Shown: positions 46,825 through 57,581 of the stretch, piece by piece
How positions within the stretch are numbered: position 1 is the first letter of the stretch
Layout of the letters: each line of letters opens with the position of its first letter
Assembly (NCBI RefSeq): GCF_040954645.1
Contig: NC_092809.1
Span: 136,265,914-136,329,913, forward strand
Length of the DNA stretch: 64,000 nucleotides
From: Diabrotica undecimpunctata
Taxonomy: Eukaryota > Arthropoda > Insecta > Coleoptera > Chrysomelidae
Reading direction: 5' to 3'
Made by a program: the position numbers and the translations under genes
Notes under the pieces: generated by a model
Told to the model about the DNA's origin: nothing
Databases searched by the model: none
Seen by the model: the letters and a program-made list of their open reading frames with translations, nothing else

Positions 46825-47978
46825 GAAGTATTTCAGTTTGCGTCTGTTTATTATATTAACCAGTTGTGTCGACAACAACAAACAACATCTTTAGTACTCA
46901 TCTGTATGACAACACTTCTACTTCTTCTCCATATAGCAGTAATGAGAAGATATAAAATTGTGTTATTCTAACTAAAAGGTCGATACTAAGATTGTGACTA
47001 CAAACGACTTTTCTCATTTTTACAAAAATTACTCGGGCTCGCTCTGTTCAGCTTTTAATTTATCCGGTTTCATGTCAGCTAGCACTAATATTAAGGGGTT
47101 GTTATATGTCCAATATTCCAAAAAGGTTAAAGAACACCCTACAGTAATGATAGAGGTATTTAGCTCTTGGATGCAGAGTACGTAAGTTTTAACCATAATT
47201 TTAAAAAATAGCTAGATGAATATAAATAATAGATTAGATCTATTTAGCAAGTACGTGATACGACAATACAAGGAAGCGAAGTAGCGACAATTTCAACGCT
47301 TAAACTTAATAACGGAGCAAATAAATATTATTAAATATAATCATAAATAGGGTTTGTTTATGATTAATTGCGGAATTATTAAGAAGGGAGTTTAACTGTC
47401 ACGATACAATTAAATTTGCCCAAATATAACAACTACAAAAATTAATATAAAGGCACTTCCTATTTTCCAAACAGAAACTTTAATTAAATGGCATTTAAAA
47501 TAATTCTATAATTGCATTATTAAACTTACAAGCCGCTAAATTTTTTTACAGGGAGAGAGAGAGAGAATGTGCTTGCAATTGTGCAAAATTTAAACAATGT
47601 TTGTAGAAAAAACCTAATATAGAACAGCTATATATTTAAGTTACAAAAATGAGAGGAACATTTAAAACAATTAAGAATCATATAAAAAGAAGAAATAGAA
47701 CAATTAAAGCACACTGTACAAACATAAATATAAAAAACTTTTACAAAGAAGCTATTACAAGTTGTTGTCCACAAAGATCAATCTGAGAGCAGACAAGAAC
47801 ATTCAAACTCAAAGAGTCATTCAAACATAGTATTTTATTTGTTTATGATAAAAAAAATAACAAGAAAAACATTTTATTAATATTTATATCCCCAATGAAC
47901 GTTTTTATTTATTTGTGATGTCAACTTATGATTCATAATAATAAAAACAATTGAATCCGAACTTGCCTTGTAACTTAC
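46825..47978 (-). other. acj6 intron sequence next to the POU exon
   Basis: AT-rich with no reading frame. Includes the donor side of the 8.1 kb intron and a short GAGAGA run at about 47552-47566. Confidence 0.5.
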
Positions 47979-48164
47979 CTACGTCGGCCTGAGTGACCCC
48001 CAGCTTGATCCTCCTCTGTTTAAACCTCTCGGCGAAGGCTTCCAATTCTCTGGGGTCTGTGTCGGCATCGGGATGGAGTCCAGCGACTGCCGCGGCAGCA
48101 GCTGCCGCTGCCATCGCAGGGTGATGTGCTCCAGGGTGACCGCCGTGATGGCCTGGATGATGGC
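47979..48164 (-). CDS. acj6: acj6 internal exon: His/Ala-rich segment and start of POU-specific domain
   Basis: Internal exon of the same gene, 186 bases. The acceptor (a pyrimidine-rich tract then CAG) ends at 48165 and the donor GTAAGT starts at 47978. It is entered and left in phase 1. It encodes a His/Gly/Pro-rich stretch ([15 protein letters not shown]), an alanine run, and then the start of the POU-specific domain, [18 protein letters not shown] followed by [11 protein letters not shown], which is diagnostic for the POU4 class. The intron after ADV-G interrupts the POU-specific domain and joins in frame to KALANLK in the terminal exon. Reading through the donor gives [15 protein letters not shown] then a stop, so intron retention would truncate the protein inside the POU-specific domain. 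Confidence 0.96.
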   Translation of the reverse strand, partial: AIIQAITAVTLEHITLRWQRQLLPRQSLDSIPMPTQTPENWKPSPRGLNRGGSSWGSLRPT

Positions 48165-48439
48165 CTGGAACAAAAACAAGCAAATTAAATTAAGAAAAGA
48201 CAAATGTATGGCATGAAATTATATATTTGTTAAAAAAAATACATCCAAAAAACTACAGAGCCAGTGCTTTTTATAATCAGTTCTAACGCCTGTATACTGA
48301 AGAAAAGATAAATGGAATGACAAAATCAATTATAAACTGTTTAAGATAATCAGACTCTTTCTAATTAAAATTAGTTAGGTCAAGTAAAGAAGGGAAGAAA
48401 TAAAGAATGATTTAATGTCGACTGCAACAAAAGCCTTAA

Positions 48440-49315
48440 TAAACTAAACGAGGCAAGACTAAAATATATGGACAAACCAAGTGACGAAAATAAAAATGAA
48501 TATAGAGCAAAGAGAAGGCGGCATGCAAAAAAAGTATGTAGGAGGAAGTAAAGGAAGCATATAGAAAAATAGCTCCAAGAAAATTAAATTAATAAAAATG
48601 TGAGAAACTTCTACCAGGAGGCAAAAAGGAGCAGTGATCAAGACGAAAGAAAACAGAATTACGACAAGAGTAAAGAAGGGAATAGGAGAAAAGCAGGGGA
48701 AGTTAGATGGCAAGAGCATTTCAAAGAGCTGCTTCATCAAGAACCGGATGAAAATGACAAGCAAGTGGAAATGATAGGGAAAGTCAACGACACGTCGGAA
48801 ACAATAGACCCCCACCGTAAAAGAAATAAGAGAAATCGTATATACCATAAAAAAACAATAAAAATTTAGGCCGCAGTAGTATTCCTGCAGAACTAATTAA
48901 GCATGAGAGAGAAGCACTTATAATGCAGATATACAGCTTGCTGACGAAAATCTGGGGGCGAGAAGTATGGAGAGAGGCAATAGTATATCATATTCGCAAG
49001 AAGGGAGATAAAGCAGCATGCGCAAACTACAGGGATATCACTTTTCTGGAGGTAACATATAAGGTACTTAGCAGAGTCATAGAAACTAGACTGGAAAGAT
49101 ACTTAAACGAGCAGGTTGGTGAATACCAGGGAGGATTCAAAAAGGACAGATCCATTATAGATTAAATATTCGTTTTAAAAATGATTCAGGGTAGTACGTA
49201 CGAGAAACAGTTAAAGCTAAACCTAATCTTTATATATTTCAAACAAGCTAACGATTGTGTAATAAGAAGGCGTCTGTTCCATGCCCTAAGAGTACTTGGA
49301 ATTTCGAAAAACATG
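48440..49315 (+). mobile_element. RTE-like LINE, 5' part, in the 3.2 kb acj6 intron
   Basis: Reads LNEARLKYMDKPSDENKNEY with RAKRRHAKK, VRNFYQEAKRSSDQDERKQN, GEVRWQEHFKELLHQEPDEN, then RT text ACANYRDITFLEVTYKVLSR and LNEQVGEYQGGFKKDRSIID, and RRRLFHALRVLGISKNM at its right end. Broken at about 49315 by another LINE fragment and continued at 49640. Stops and frame changes throughout. Confidence 0.82.
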
Positions 49316-49630
49316 ATCTTCTTCTTATTGTGCCGTCTTCTAACGAAGCTTGGCGATCACTTCTTTAAACGCTTCCCGACCTTTTGCAACGTAAAATATT
49401 TATTCAACACTGAGGTTAGTCCAATCTCTAATATTCTTTAGCCAAGATTTTTTCTTTCTTCCCAAGTCTTTTCTTTCATCTACTCTTTCTTGCATGATGA
49501 CGTGTAGAATAGAAGAGAGTATTTATCGTTTCGAAGTATGTGGCCCAGATACGATGTTTTTCCTATTTTAATTGTATTTATAAACTTTCTGCCATGTCCA
49601 ATTCGTCTTTACACTTATTAGTTTAAGACT
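49316..49630 (-). mobile_element. LINE tail fragment inserted in the 48440-50690 LINE
   Basis: Minus-strand reading: HRIWATYFETINTLFYS, then KKRLGKKEKILAKEY. The 3' end is CTTCTTCTTATTGTGCCGTC on the plus strand, close to the 3' end of the 18793-20310 family. Confidence 0.6.
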
Positions 49631-49639
49631 TTTGCAATC

Positions 49640-50690
49640 CAAGCAAGGGGTGATCAGATGAGTAAAAATTATTTTAATGAAAACCGACAATAGAGTAAGG
49701 AGAGAAGGAAGCTTAACAGAGAACTTTGAAGGAAGAATGGGACTAAAGCAGGGAGATCCGCTGTCTACAATACTTTTTAATTTCTTGCTGTAGGCAATAA
49801 TGGGAAAGAATGGAATACAACTAAAAGGTATGATTTATGGCAACAGAAGCCAGGACGTCACCTTTGCAAATGTAGTAATAATGGCAAGAACCAAAGGAGA
49901 ATTGCTGAGGATTTTCAAACTCTTTGAAGCAAATGCTAAACAGTATGGACTAATTAGTAATGAGCAAAAAACAAAATATATTATTGCGAAAGTTCCGTAA
50001 AAATATAAACATATATTTTTGACAGTTAGTAACAGTAGTAGTATTTGAGTTTTTGAAGTTTATAGTTGTCATTGAGTTATTCTATACAGGTATTGTAATA
50101 TTGTTGGTATTCCGAATAAAGTTGATTTCAAAGAAGTATAGAAATATGAAAATCGGACAGACCACATAAGAAGACACACAACTGAAGATATACCACAACC
50201 TCATAGGTAAAGATAGTAGTAACCTCAACAAGTAAAGAGAAAAAAAGCCGTGAAATTAAGAAGCAGATTTCTAGAGAAAGGGAAGACGGTCAAAGCTCTA
50301 CACAAACTACTAAGCACAAAAAACATCTCCAGAGAGGCAAAATTGAGACTATACCGAACAGTGATCTAACTCACGATCCTTTACAGAAGCGAAACAAGGG
50401 TTATGAACAGAAATCAAAAAATATGCTAAGTATCTGGGAACTAAGTATTTTAAGAAAGATATTCGGGGGAGTTAAAGAATGTGACGACGTTTGTATAAGA
50501 CGAACAAATGCAGAGATCGAAGAGCTGTATGGGAAACCAGAAATGAGTTAGATCAGGACAAAGAGACTTAGATGGTTAGGCCATCTTGCGAGAATGGCAG
50601 ATGGATGGTGGGCAAGAGACATGCTGCTGAGAGGGGAAGAAAAGAAAAGTAGAGGACGACCACTAAAAAAGTGGCTAGATGCGTCACTAT
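49640..50690 (+). mobile_element. RTE-like LINE, 3' part of the 48440 copy
   Basis: Resumes with RREGSLTENFEGRMGLKQGD then PLSTILFNFLL, VTFANVVIMARTKGELLRIF (FADD decayed to FANV) and YGLISNEQKTKYIIAK, ending the open stretch at 49998-50000. About 100 unrelated bases follow. Tail text continues at about 50120-50690 (LYTNY-like thumb, YLGTKYFKKDIRG, RLRWLGH-equivalent, RGRPLKKW) in shifting frames. Confidence 0.75.
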
Positions 50691-50754
50691 TTTTAAAAAC
50701 ACCTTATTGCTTCATAATTAATCAAAATATAATTCAAATCAACATTATATTATC

Positions 50755-51330
50755 CTTATGAAGATATGGACTTCCACTAAACATTAAGAAAACAAAATTT
50801 ATGATGATCTATAACAAGGAACAGCAATTTGGACGAATCAGTGTAAACGGTCAACGAATAGAAAGGATCAAAAATACATTTACCTTGGTAAGAAGTCAAT
50901 GAAAATTGCGACTATTGCTTAGAAATCAAATATAAGATAGAGAAAACAAGATCTGCATTTCAAAAAATGGCTATGCTATTCAAGTGTCATGATTTATCAA
51001 TACCCTTAAAAATCATACTACGATGTTATATATGTCCTATACTGTTGTACGGAGTTGAGTCGTGGACTCCCACAGACGCTACCTGCAAGAAAATTGAGGC
51101 TTTAGAAATGAGGCTCTGTCGTCCAATCCTAAAGATTTCTTGTATCGATTATTAAGAATACACAAATAAAAAGAACTGTTAACTACAACAAAAACAGTCA
51201 AAATCAAATACCTCGGTCACATCGTAAGGAACAACGAAAGATGTGGATATCTGCAACTAATTTGACAGAGAAAAGTAGAAGGAAAACACAACAACCACAA
51301 ATCTTTTTAGGGCAGCAGTGTGCGAATTAC
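50755..51330 (+). mobile_element. LINE fragment, family of 18793/31245/58800
   Basis: Reads YGLPLNIKKTKFMMIYNKEQ, FQKMAMLFKCHDLSIPLKI, LRCYICPILLYGVESWTPTD, KIKYLGHIVRNNERCGYLQL and the IDTTRRFYL region, ending at about 51330, only about 80 bases from the acj6 exon donor. Several frame changes. Confidence 0.75.
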
Positions 51331-51412
51331 AGCTTCCCATGATGGTCGCCAACATCCCAAATGGATAGACACTACAAGAAGATTCTATCTATAATTTCAT
51401 TATCTCACTTAC

Positions 51413-51578
51413 CTGGAGCACTGTGACCTGATAATGGTCCTCCGTGGTGATGATGATTCATAACATGATTCATTCCATAGGAATGCATATGCGTTGGAGT
51501 TTCAGACATGGGTGTTAATGTGGTCATAGACGAAGACGATATAGGATCTAACATCTCCAAACCATCCATGTGTCCCAT
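51413..51578 (-). CDS. acj6: acj6 internal exon: linker region upstream of the POU domain
   Basis: Internal exon, 166 bases. The acceptor TTATTATTTCAG ends at 51579; the donor GTAAGT begins at 51412. The 55 complete codons plus one base start MGHMDGLEMLDPISSSS, continue MTTLTPMSETPTHMHSYG and end HHHHGGPLSGHSAP. The MD-L-MLDP ... SMTTL-P-SE-PTH arrangement matches the region between the POU-IV box and the POU domain of Brn-3/POU4 proteins. The frame joins exactly to the next exon (last base G plus GC gives Gly, then HHPGHHGG). The initial ATG is taken as internal, because an acceptor precedes it and family members carry about 150-200 further N-terminal residues. Those exons were not found up to base 64000, so the gene continues off the right edge. 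Confidence 0.93.
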
Positions 51579-51955
51579 CTGAAATAATAAGTAAAAAAAT
51601 TCTGTATTGACTATTTAAAAATGTATATCTGTATTATTGTTTAATGTGCCCATTATAAATATGCAAAGTAAAACTATATTAAAATACCGAAATATTTTGT
51701 ATAGGAACGTTTTATATACAAAGACAATTTTACTTCGTGAAAAATCGTTAGGTTTGAAAATGGTTTTACTAGTTGGCCAATTTATCACTGAAAATAACTT
51801 AAAAACTTAAGAAAAGAAAGAAAAAAATTAAGAAGCTTAAATTGGAAAACAGTTTTCATACTATAAGGAATTTGGATAAATCGATTTTTTGGAATGATTT
51901 ATCTAAAACTAAAATATTCAGTGCGAAAAATAAGCCGTGCACTAAAACAAGAAAA
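51579..51955 (-). other. acj6 upstream intron, no element recognised
   Basis: AT-rich sequence carrying the acceptor of the 51413-51578 exon. No reading frame. Confidence 0.5.
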
Positions 51956-51959
51956 GATT

Positions 51960-52192
51960 TTTCTTCTTCTTCTTCTTCTAATGGCGCTACAACCCTTTGT
52001 GAGTCTTGGCCTGCTTAACAATGTTCTTCCATACTTTCCTTCACCACTGCCCGGTGTTCATGGTTTTAAGATCCCTCTCTACGTCGTCTATCCATCTTTT
52101 ACGGGGCCTTCCTCTTGTTCTGTTTCCTTGGGGCTTCGATCTCTAAACTACTTTTACAGCTCGGTTATCTGGCATTCTTTCTAGGTGACCAA
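51960..52192 (-). mobile_element. RTE-like LINE 3' tail
   Basis: Minus-strand reading: KRHLERMPDNRAVKVV, GNRTRGRPRKRWIDDVERDL and KTMNTGQW, with a TTCTTCTTC tail on the plus strand. The same tail type (RPRTRWLDDVEDDLKTMN) ends the plus-strand LINE at 60240-60985. Confidence 0.8.
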
Positions 52193-52560
52193 GCCAAGGG
52201 GTTCAAAGGAGTAGTAAGGCGCAATACAAGATGTGGCTTCCAGATAACATCTCTAGCCTCTTCTACTCAATTCCTATCCTCACCTCCAAGAAGTGTGATC
52301 TTGATCACACGGGTGAACCCCGGTAAACCTGGGCAACCCTATTGGAGATTGGGTAACCAACCCCAATGAAAGGTAGGGTCAGGGCGAACGAGGAAGTGAG
52401 AAAGCATAGCTTGTTCAGAAGCTATAGCCAGCAGCCCTGGCACTGGACTCGGGTGCAATAGGCCGATAACCTGTTCACCTTAAACTCAGCTATCACGAAT
52501 GCTACGAACAATGAACTAACCGGACGGACAAGAAAAGATTAGGTTTCTATAAAAGCATCT
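52193..52560 (+). repeat. GC-richer conserved-looking repeat, possible LINE 5' leader
   Basis: Distinctly GC-rich for this window, with CACACGGGTGAACCCCGGTA, GGAGATTGGGTAACC and CTCGGGTGCAATAGGCCGAT. It abuts the LINE tail at about 52192. Nature uncertain: LINE 5' leader, SINE or processed structured RNA. Not coding. Confidence 0.4.
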
Positions 52561-52734
52561 GTTTTAGGTCAAAAAGTTACACTCATAATTTTCAAGGAAA
52601 ACAATATTTGTCATCGGTGATATGCTGCAGAAAATACTGATTTTCCAAACTTTACATCTCAAAACAGATGAATGTAAACAACCGTCTTACTTTTACTAAA
52701 AGAAAATAGATTTCGATACATTTTAAATCTCTCT

Positions 52735-53840
52735 CTCTCTCTCTTTTGTCGTTCTACCATTGCTGAGGATCGTGATTTCTGTCAATATTCCTAACAAGTT
52801 TTCTCCATTAATCTTTATTTTCAGCTGCTCTGGGAGCTTTTTAGAATGAGTTTCTAGTTGAATTCTTAATTTGATCAGATGATCTAGTTGGTGATCGTCC
52901 TTTTGATCTTATCTTCAGAACGTTTCCAGAAATAATTAATCTCTTCAAACTATCATCACCTCTGCGAACCACATAACCAAAAAATTGCAGAATACGTTAC
53001 AGACATATTGTGGATAACCTTTTTTTAATCTCGAGTTACTTTAAAATGGAAACTATGAGCTGTCCAAAGTATGCGCAGTATTCTTCTTAAGCAGCACATC
53101 TCAGAGTCATCAATTTTTTGACGCTCACTGCGAAGAGTAAAAGTCTCTGTACCGTATAGAAATATTGAGAATACAAGGGTCTCTTTAGTCTCATCTTGAT
53201 TATCAGTTATACTAGATCCGAGATAGACAAAACTGTCCACTATTTGGTATTCCTGTAACATGTTGGTCAGTTGAATATTGGGAATCTGTCGATTACCATT
53301 ATTTTTGTGTTGGCTTTATTGATTTTTAGACCAAATTTATTGCTTTTGTACTCAACTCTTCGCACGAGACTAAACATATTCTGCTTATTTGCTGCTATAA
53401 GTGTAGTGTCATCAGCAAATCTTAAATTGGAGATTTTCCTACCAGCCACTGTTACTCCACCGGCCCATCTATTAAAAGCTATCCTCATGACATATTTACC
53501 ATAAATGTTAAATAAGTCAGGTGACAACACGCATCCTTGTCTAATACCTCTTGGTCTTGATTTGGTTTGAGAACTTCTGATCTAGTCGTACTGTTGCTAT
53601 ATTGGACTGGTAAAGATTTTTATTACGTGTCCCTAGGGGCATTGGTGTGCCGATTTCTATTAAAATGAACCACAGATTTATCCAGCTTACACAATCAAAT
53701 GCCTATTGGTAGTCAACGAAGTATATAATCATAGGTAGGTACTAGAAATTCCCATGTATCTTTACCCTTTACAAATCCCGTTTGTTCCTGAAGTATTTGG
53801 TAATGTAGATAGGTTTTTAATCTTTTTTTGATGATATGCA
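52735..53840 (-). mobile_element. LINE with LRFADD catalytic block, truncated by a DNA transposon
   Basis: Minus-strand order: LKTYLHYQILQEQTGFVKGK (near 53760-53830), a decayed palm, LSPDLFNIYGKYVMRIAFNR, ISNLRFADDTTLIAANKQN (53400-53440), KFGLKINKANTKIMVID, YQIVDSFVYLGSSITDN, IFLYGTETFTLRSERQKIDD, EMCCLRRILRILW, then the tail near 52740-52960. The upstream end coincides with the left terminus of the transposon at 53845; its missing 5' part was not found beyond 57613. Confidence 0.82.
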
Positions 53841-53844
53841 ACAA

Positions 53845-53876
53845 AAAGGGCACACGGCTTAAACCATGAAAGTCCA
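53845..53876 (+). repeat. Left terminal inverted repeat
   Basis: Pairs with 57582-57613. It contains the first ATGAAAGTCCA motif at its inner edge. Confidence 0.75.
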
Positions 53877-55210
53877 AAAAACATGGTTTGTGTGATTTAT
53901 ATTGTCTGTGGTAGGTCTCTGGTATCTCTTTCTTTTGGCTTATAATACATTTACTAAAACCATGGAAGTCACAAGTTATTTGAAGAAAATCAATCGTCGA
54001 ATATGGCTTAAACATTGGTAGTCACATTGCTGCAACGTTAAAGCAATGAAAGTCCACAAACACGCACTGTCAAAAAGATTAGGTTAGAATTTTTCTATTC
54101 ATAGTATTGTTTTGTCAATTGCGAGTATGACTGACAATTTTCGTAAATTTTGTTATAATACACAAAATATTACATTAAACTAAATAATATTATGAAGTGC
54201 ACAAATAGCAAAAAGCAGAAATCCACTGGGCGAATGAGGGACGTGGTGAAAAAGCTTAAATTACAAGGACGTGAGACTGGGGAAAGTTGTGAATGCAAAC
54301 GCTTTCAGTGTTTCAAAAATACATCCGACGCAGAGCGGCAATCTATTGTGACTGCGTTCAATTTATTGAAAACAAGGTATAAACAAGACAGTTAAGTATC
54401 TTTATGGTCTCATAACCACACTTACATACAACGTAGAAGACCGAGAAAACCGGAAGAAACTGCAATATTAAGAACCAAGGCTTACTGCTATAAAATACGA
54501 ATTGGAGGCGATCATGTACGGGAAATGCCAGTATGCTATAAAGCATTTCTTTCCATGCATGGCATTTCTAGCCAGAGGCTGCAATATTTGCAAAATAGCT
54601 TAAAAACGGATGGTACTATTCCTAGAGACAAACGGGGATGTCATTCTAAAAGTAATAAACTTTCATCAGAATGCGTTTCCTTAATGAAGCACCAAATTGA
54701 GACTATACAGAGAACATCTGGGCGTAAAGGACATTACAATATAAGAAAACTCTGGGATCACTACATTGAAAAAAATCCAGACAATAAAGTATCATATAAA
54801 GCATATAGGAAATACTTTATTGAAAATTTCATTATTTCTTTTGGCTATCCGAGAATGGACACTTGCTCCTCTTGTGATCAATTTTTGGCATAAATTAAAT
54901 GTATAAATTATACATAAACTAAATACTACATAAACTAAAGGTAGAGAAATTTTATGCAATAAAAAAGAGTGCTAGATTGTGTGCTCGCAAAGATGATACT
55001 GTAACTAGTATAACTATGGATTTTCTAAAAAATTTGCATATTCCAAAGATCACAACGAATGATGTTTATTATAAACGACAACTTAACTACTACTTATTCA
55101 ACATTCATCAACTGTCTGATGCCGATTCATTTTTTTATGTCTATGATGAAACAGTGGGTAAAAAAGGTGCCGATGTTCTGGTTTCACATTTATTTGACTT
55201 TATATACAAT

Positions 55211-55223
55211 GAATTGAATTCTC
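55211..55223 (+). repeat. LINE target-site duplication, left copy
   Basis: GAATTGAATTCTC, identical to 56672-56684 and flanking the LINE 55224-56671. Confidence 0.9.
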
Positions 55224-56671
55224 GGAAAAACAAACAATCCCTAAAGACTGGCAGAACAATATCATCGTGCCAATATACAAAAAAGGAGAACATGTAAACT
55301 GCGACAACTATAGGGCAATATGTCTGTCATCGGTGTGCTTTAAAATATATACGAAAATAATAGAGAAGAGACTGAGACAAGAAGTAGAAATGGTATTGGG
55401 AGAAGAACAAATGGCATTTAGACCAGGAAGACAGACAAATGACAACATATATATCATTAGAAACCTAATAGAAAGAAGCATAGATACGGGGAAAAAACTA
55501 GTATTAGCATTCATAGACCTAAGAGCAGCATTTGACACGATAGAAAGACATATTATAGGGAAATGCTTGAGGAAAATTAACGTACCTAATGCATTGATAA
55601 AAATTATAGAAAGTACTTACAAAGAGGTAAAAGGAAGGGTACAAATAACAGGGGAAAGATCGGAAGCATTTAATTGGAAGAGAGGTATTACACAAGGAGA
55701 TAGTCTCAGCCCTTTGCTATTCATAATAGTAATGAACGAATTAATAAGAAACACTAGAGTCAGAACTAATCAACTACAGACAATAATAGGTTACCGCAGA
55801 TTACAACCGGTAACAATAGAGTCCTTAATGTATGCAGACGACATAGTACTAATAGCAGATTCCGAGAATAAAATGCAGAAACTAATGGATATATGGGTAG
55901 AACAAATAGAAGAACTTAAAATGGAGATAAACGAGGAAAAAAGTAAGATAATGATAATCAGCGGCAAAGGAGATAATGAAGATAATCAAATAAAGATAAA
56001 ATGTAAAAACTCAGAATTGGAAATAGTAACAACTTACGAATACCTGGGAAGTATAATAACTAATGATGGAAAAATAGACTGGGAAATAACAAATAGAGCA
56101 AAGAAATCAAACAAGTTATATTATGCGTTAGCCCCAATGATGGGAAAAAGAGAACTTGCACGAGAAATAAGAATAAAAATATATAACACAATAGTGATAC
56201 CGACTGTGCTCTATGCAAGTGAAAACTGGACAATTCTGGAAAAACATAAGAGCAGGATAAACGCAATGGAGATGAGACATCTAAGAAGGATAGTTGGAAA
56301 GACAAAATGGGATAGATTAAGCAACGAGACTATTAGGAGAATGGCCAACCAGGAACCGATAATGAACAAAATAGCAAAGAGACAAATGAACTGGTATGGG
56401 CATCTGATGAGGATGCAATCCAATAGAATAACAAGAAAAATTTATGAAGCAAAAAACATCGGAAAAAGAAAAAAAGGCAGACCAAGAAAAAAATGGATAC
56501 AGCAAGTAGTAGAGGCGGGAAAACTTAAACAAAAATCACTCGAGGAATTGAAAATAATGGCAGGAAACAGAAAAGAATGGAAGAGGTGGGTAAATGGAAA
56601 TTAAAATAGCTAGCCCAAATCCGACACCCTGTTAGGGTAAAAGGAAGGGGAGAAAGAAAGAAAGAAAGAAA
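55224..56671 (+). mobile_element. 5'-truncated RTE-like LINE inserted in the DNA transposon
   Basis: Flanked by the 13-base duplication GAATTGAATTCTC. Its removal joins NELNS to QVQKLTMFCDSCGG of the host transposon gene. The 5' end starts in RT text (PKDWQNNIIVPIYKKGE); the 3' end is a GAAA simple repeat (56650-56671). A precisely dated nested insertion: the LINE is younger than the transposon. Confidence 0.95.
55267..56604 (+). CDS. LINE reverse transcriptase, 445 codons open, 5' truncated
   Basis: Intact reading through the RT and C-terminal region: PIYKKGEHVNCDNYRAICL, EEQMAFRPGRQTNDNIYIIR, LAFIDLRAAFDTIERHIIGK, RGITQGDSLSPLLFIIVMNE, LMYADDIVLIADSENKM (catalytic Asp pair), EINEEKSKIMIISG, YEYLGSIITNDGKIDWEI, TVLYASENWTILEKH, RHLRRIVGKTKWDRLSNETI, MNWYGHLMRMQSN and KRKKGRPRKKWIQQVVEAG. 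No endonuclease. The frame continues upstream of the ATG to about 55237, so the ATG is not a true start. No lesions seen; young copy. Not autonomous without its 5' half. Confidence 0.92.
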   Translation: MPIYKKGEHVNCDNYRAICLSSVCFKIYTKIIEKRLRQEVEMVLGEEQMAFRPGRQTNDNIYIIRNLIERSIDTGKKLVLAFIDLRAAFDTIERHIIGKCLRKINVPNALIKIIESTYKEVKGRVQITGERSEAFNWKRGITQGDSLSPLLFIIVMNELIRNTRVRTNQLQTIIGYRRLQPVTIESLMYADDIVLIADSENKMQKLMDIWVEQIEELKMEINEEKSKIMIISGKGDNEDNQIKIKCKNSELEIVTTYEYLGSIITNDGKIDWEITNRAKKSNKLYYALAPMMGKRELAREIRIKIYNTIVIPTVLYASENWTILEKHKSRINAMEMRHLRRIVGKTKWDRLSNETIRRMANQEPIMNKIAKRQMNWYGHLMRMQSNRITRKIYEAKNIGKRKKGRPRKKWIQQVVEAGKLKQKSLEELKIMAGNRKEWKRWVNGN

Positions 56672-56684
56672 GAATTGAATTCTC
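56672..56684 (+). repeat. LINE target-site duplication, right copy
   Basis: GAATTGAATTCTC, directly after the GAAA tail. Confidence 0.9.
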
Positions 56685-57581
56685 AAGTACAAAAGTTGAC
56701 CATGTTCTGTGACTCATGTGGGGGCCAGAATAAAAATTATACAGTTTTTAGATTTCTTCACTATATGGTCCATGCCTGCCATCGCTTTACAGAAATTATT
56801 GTTGTATTTCCTATCCGTGGCCACTCTTATTTAGAGTGTGAACACAATATGGTGGTTTTCATCAATTAAAAAGCAAGGATTGAGTTACCTAGTGAGTGGG
56901 CACAGCACATTAGAGTGTCTAGAAAGAAACCTAAACCATTCAATGTCAAGGAATGTACTACAAATAATTTTAAATCTTTGACTGCATTTCTTACTTCCTT
57001 TTACAAAAAAAAAAAGTGTCCCTTTGCAAGCAGACCCTTAAGACAGTTGAAAATTGATGTTAATAATGGAAGGTTAATCTTTTACAAAGAAAATTACAAT
57101 GGCTCATGGTTGTCAAGCACAATTAACAGCCCTCAACAACGGCGGTTGACAAAAAAAAACAATAATGAATTTTCACTACAACAGCAGGCTTACACAGGCA
57201 AACTGCCTATTCCTGAGCTGAAGTTCAAAGATATTTAGGCTTTGAAAATATTTTGTTCTCAATCAGCCAAGGACTATTATGATAGTTTACCTCATGCCAA
57301 CAATGTCAGAGATGATGATAACTAATGGTACTGATAATGTTTACAGACCAATGAAAAGCCTGGACTTTCATTGATTTTACATATGACACACCACCTTTGT
57401 TAGTGTTTTTTTATTTTTTCAATAAAATACTTTTAACACAAAATGTTAAACTTTTTATTTTTATCATTATTTAATAATACCTGAAAGTGTAACTGATAAA
57501 TAAATTAAGATTTATCTTAACCAATTTTACAGATGTAAGTCCCTAAATTTACAATTTAAGTTTTCTCGTAATAATATCAGA

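Larger units (their letters stand above)
54192..57238 (+). pseudogene. Putative transposase of the DSCGGQN family, interrupted
   Basis: Reading blocks in order. 54192-54395 is basic with a Cys cluster, SCECKRFQCFKN. 54525-54893 (PVCYKAFLSMHGISSQRLQY, IPRDKRGCHSKSNKLSSE) carries an HTH-like segment and ends PRMDTCSSCDQFLA then a stop. 54977-55223 contains FFYVYDETVGKKGADVL. The frame resumes after the LINE at 56672 with QKLTMFCDSCGGQNKNYTVF and VVFPIRGHSYLECEHNMVVF, a stop near 56867, then 56915-57238 to AYTGKLPIPELKFKDI. Asp of YDET, Asp of CDSCGGQN and the Glu/Asp of GHSYLECE are my candidates for a DDE/D triad. I infer cut-and-paste transposition. At least two lesions besides the LINE. Confidence 0.6.

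Noticed and set aside
47926..48183. 85-codon ORF as a complete small protein
   Set aside because: It reads through both splice sites of an acj6 exon; only 47979-48164 is exonic.
53713..54015. 100-codon minus-strand ORF as one protein
   Set aside because: It crosses the boundary between a LINE RT fragment and the left end of the DNA transposon.
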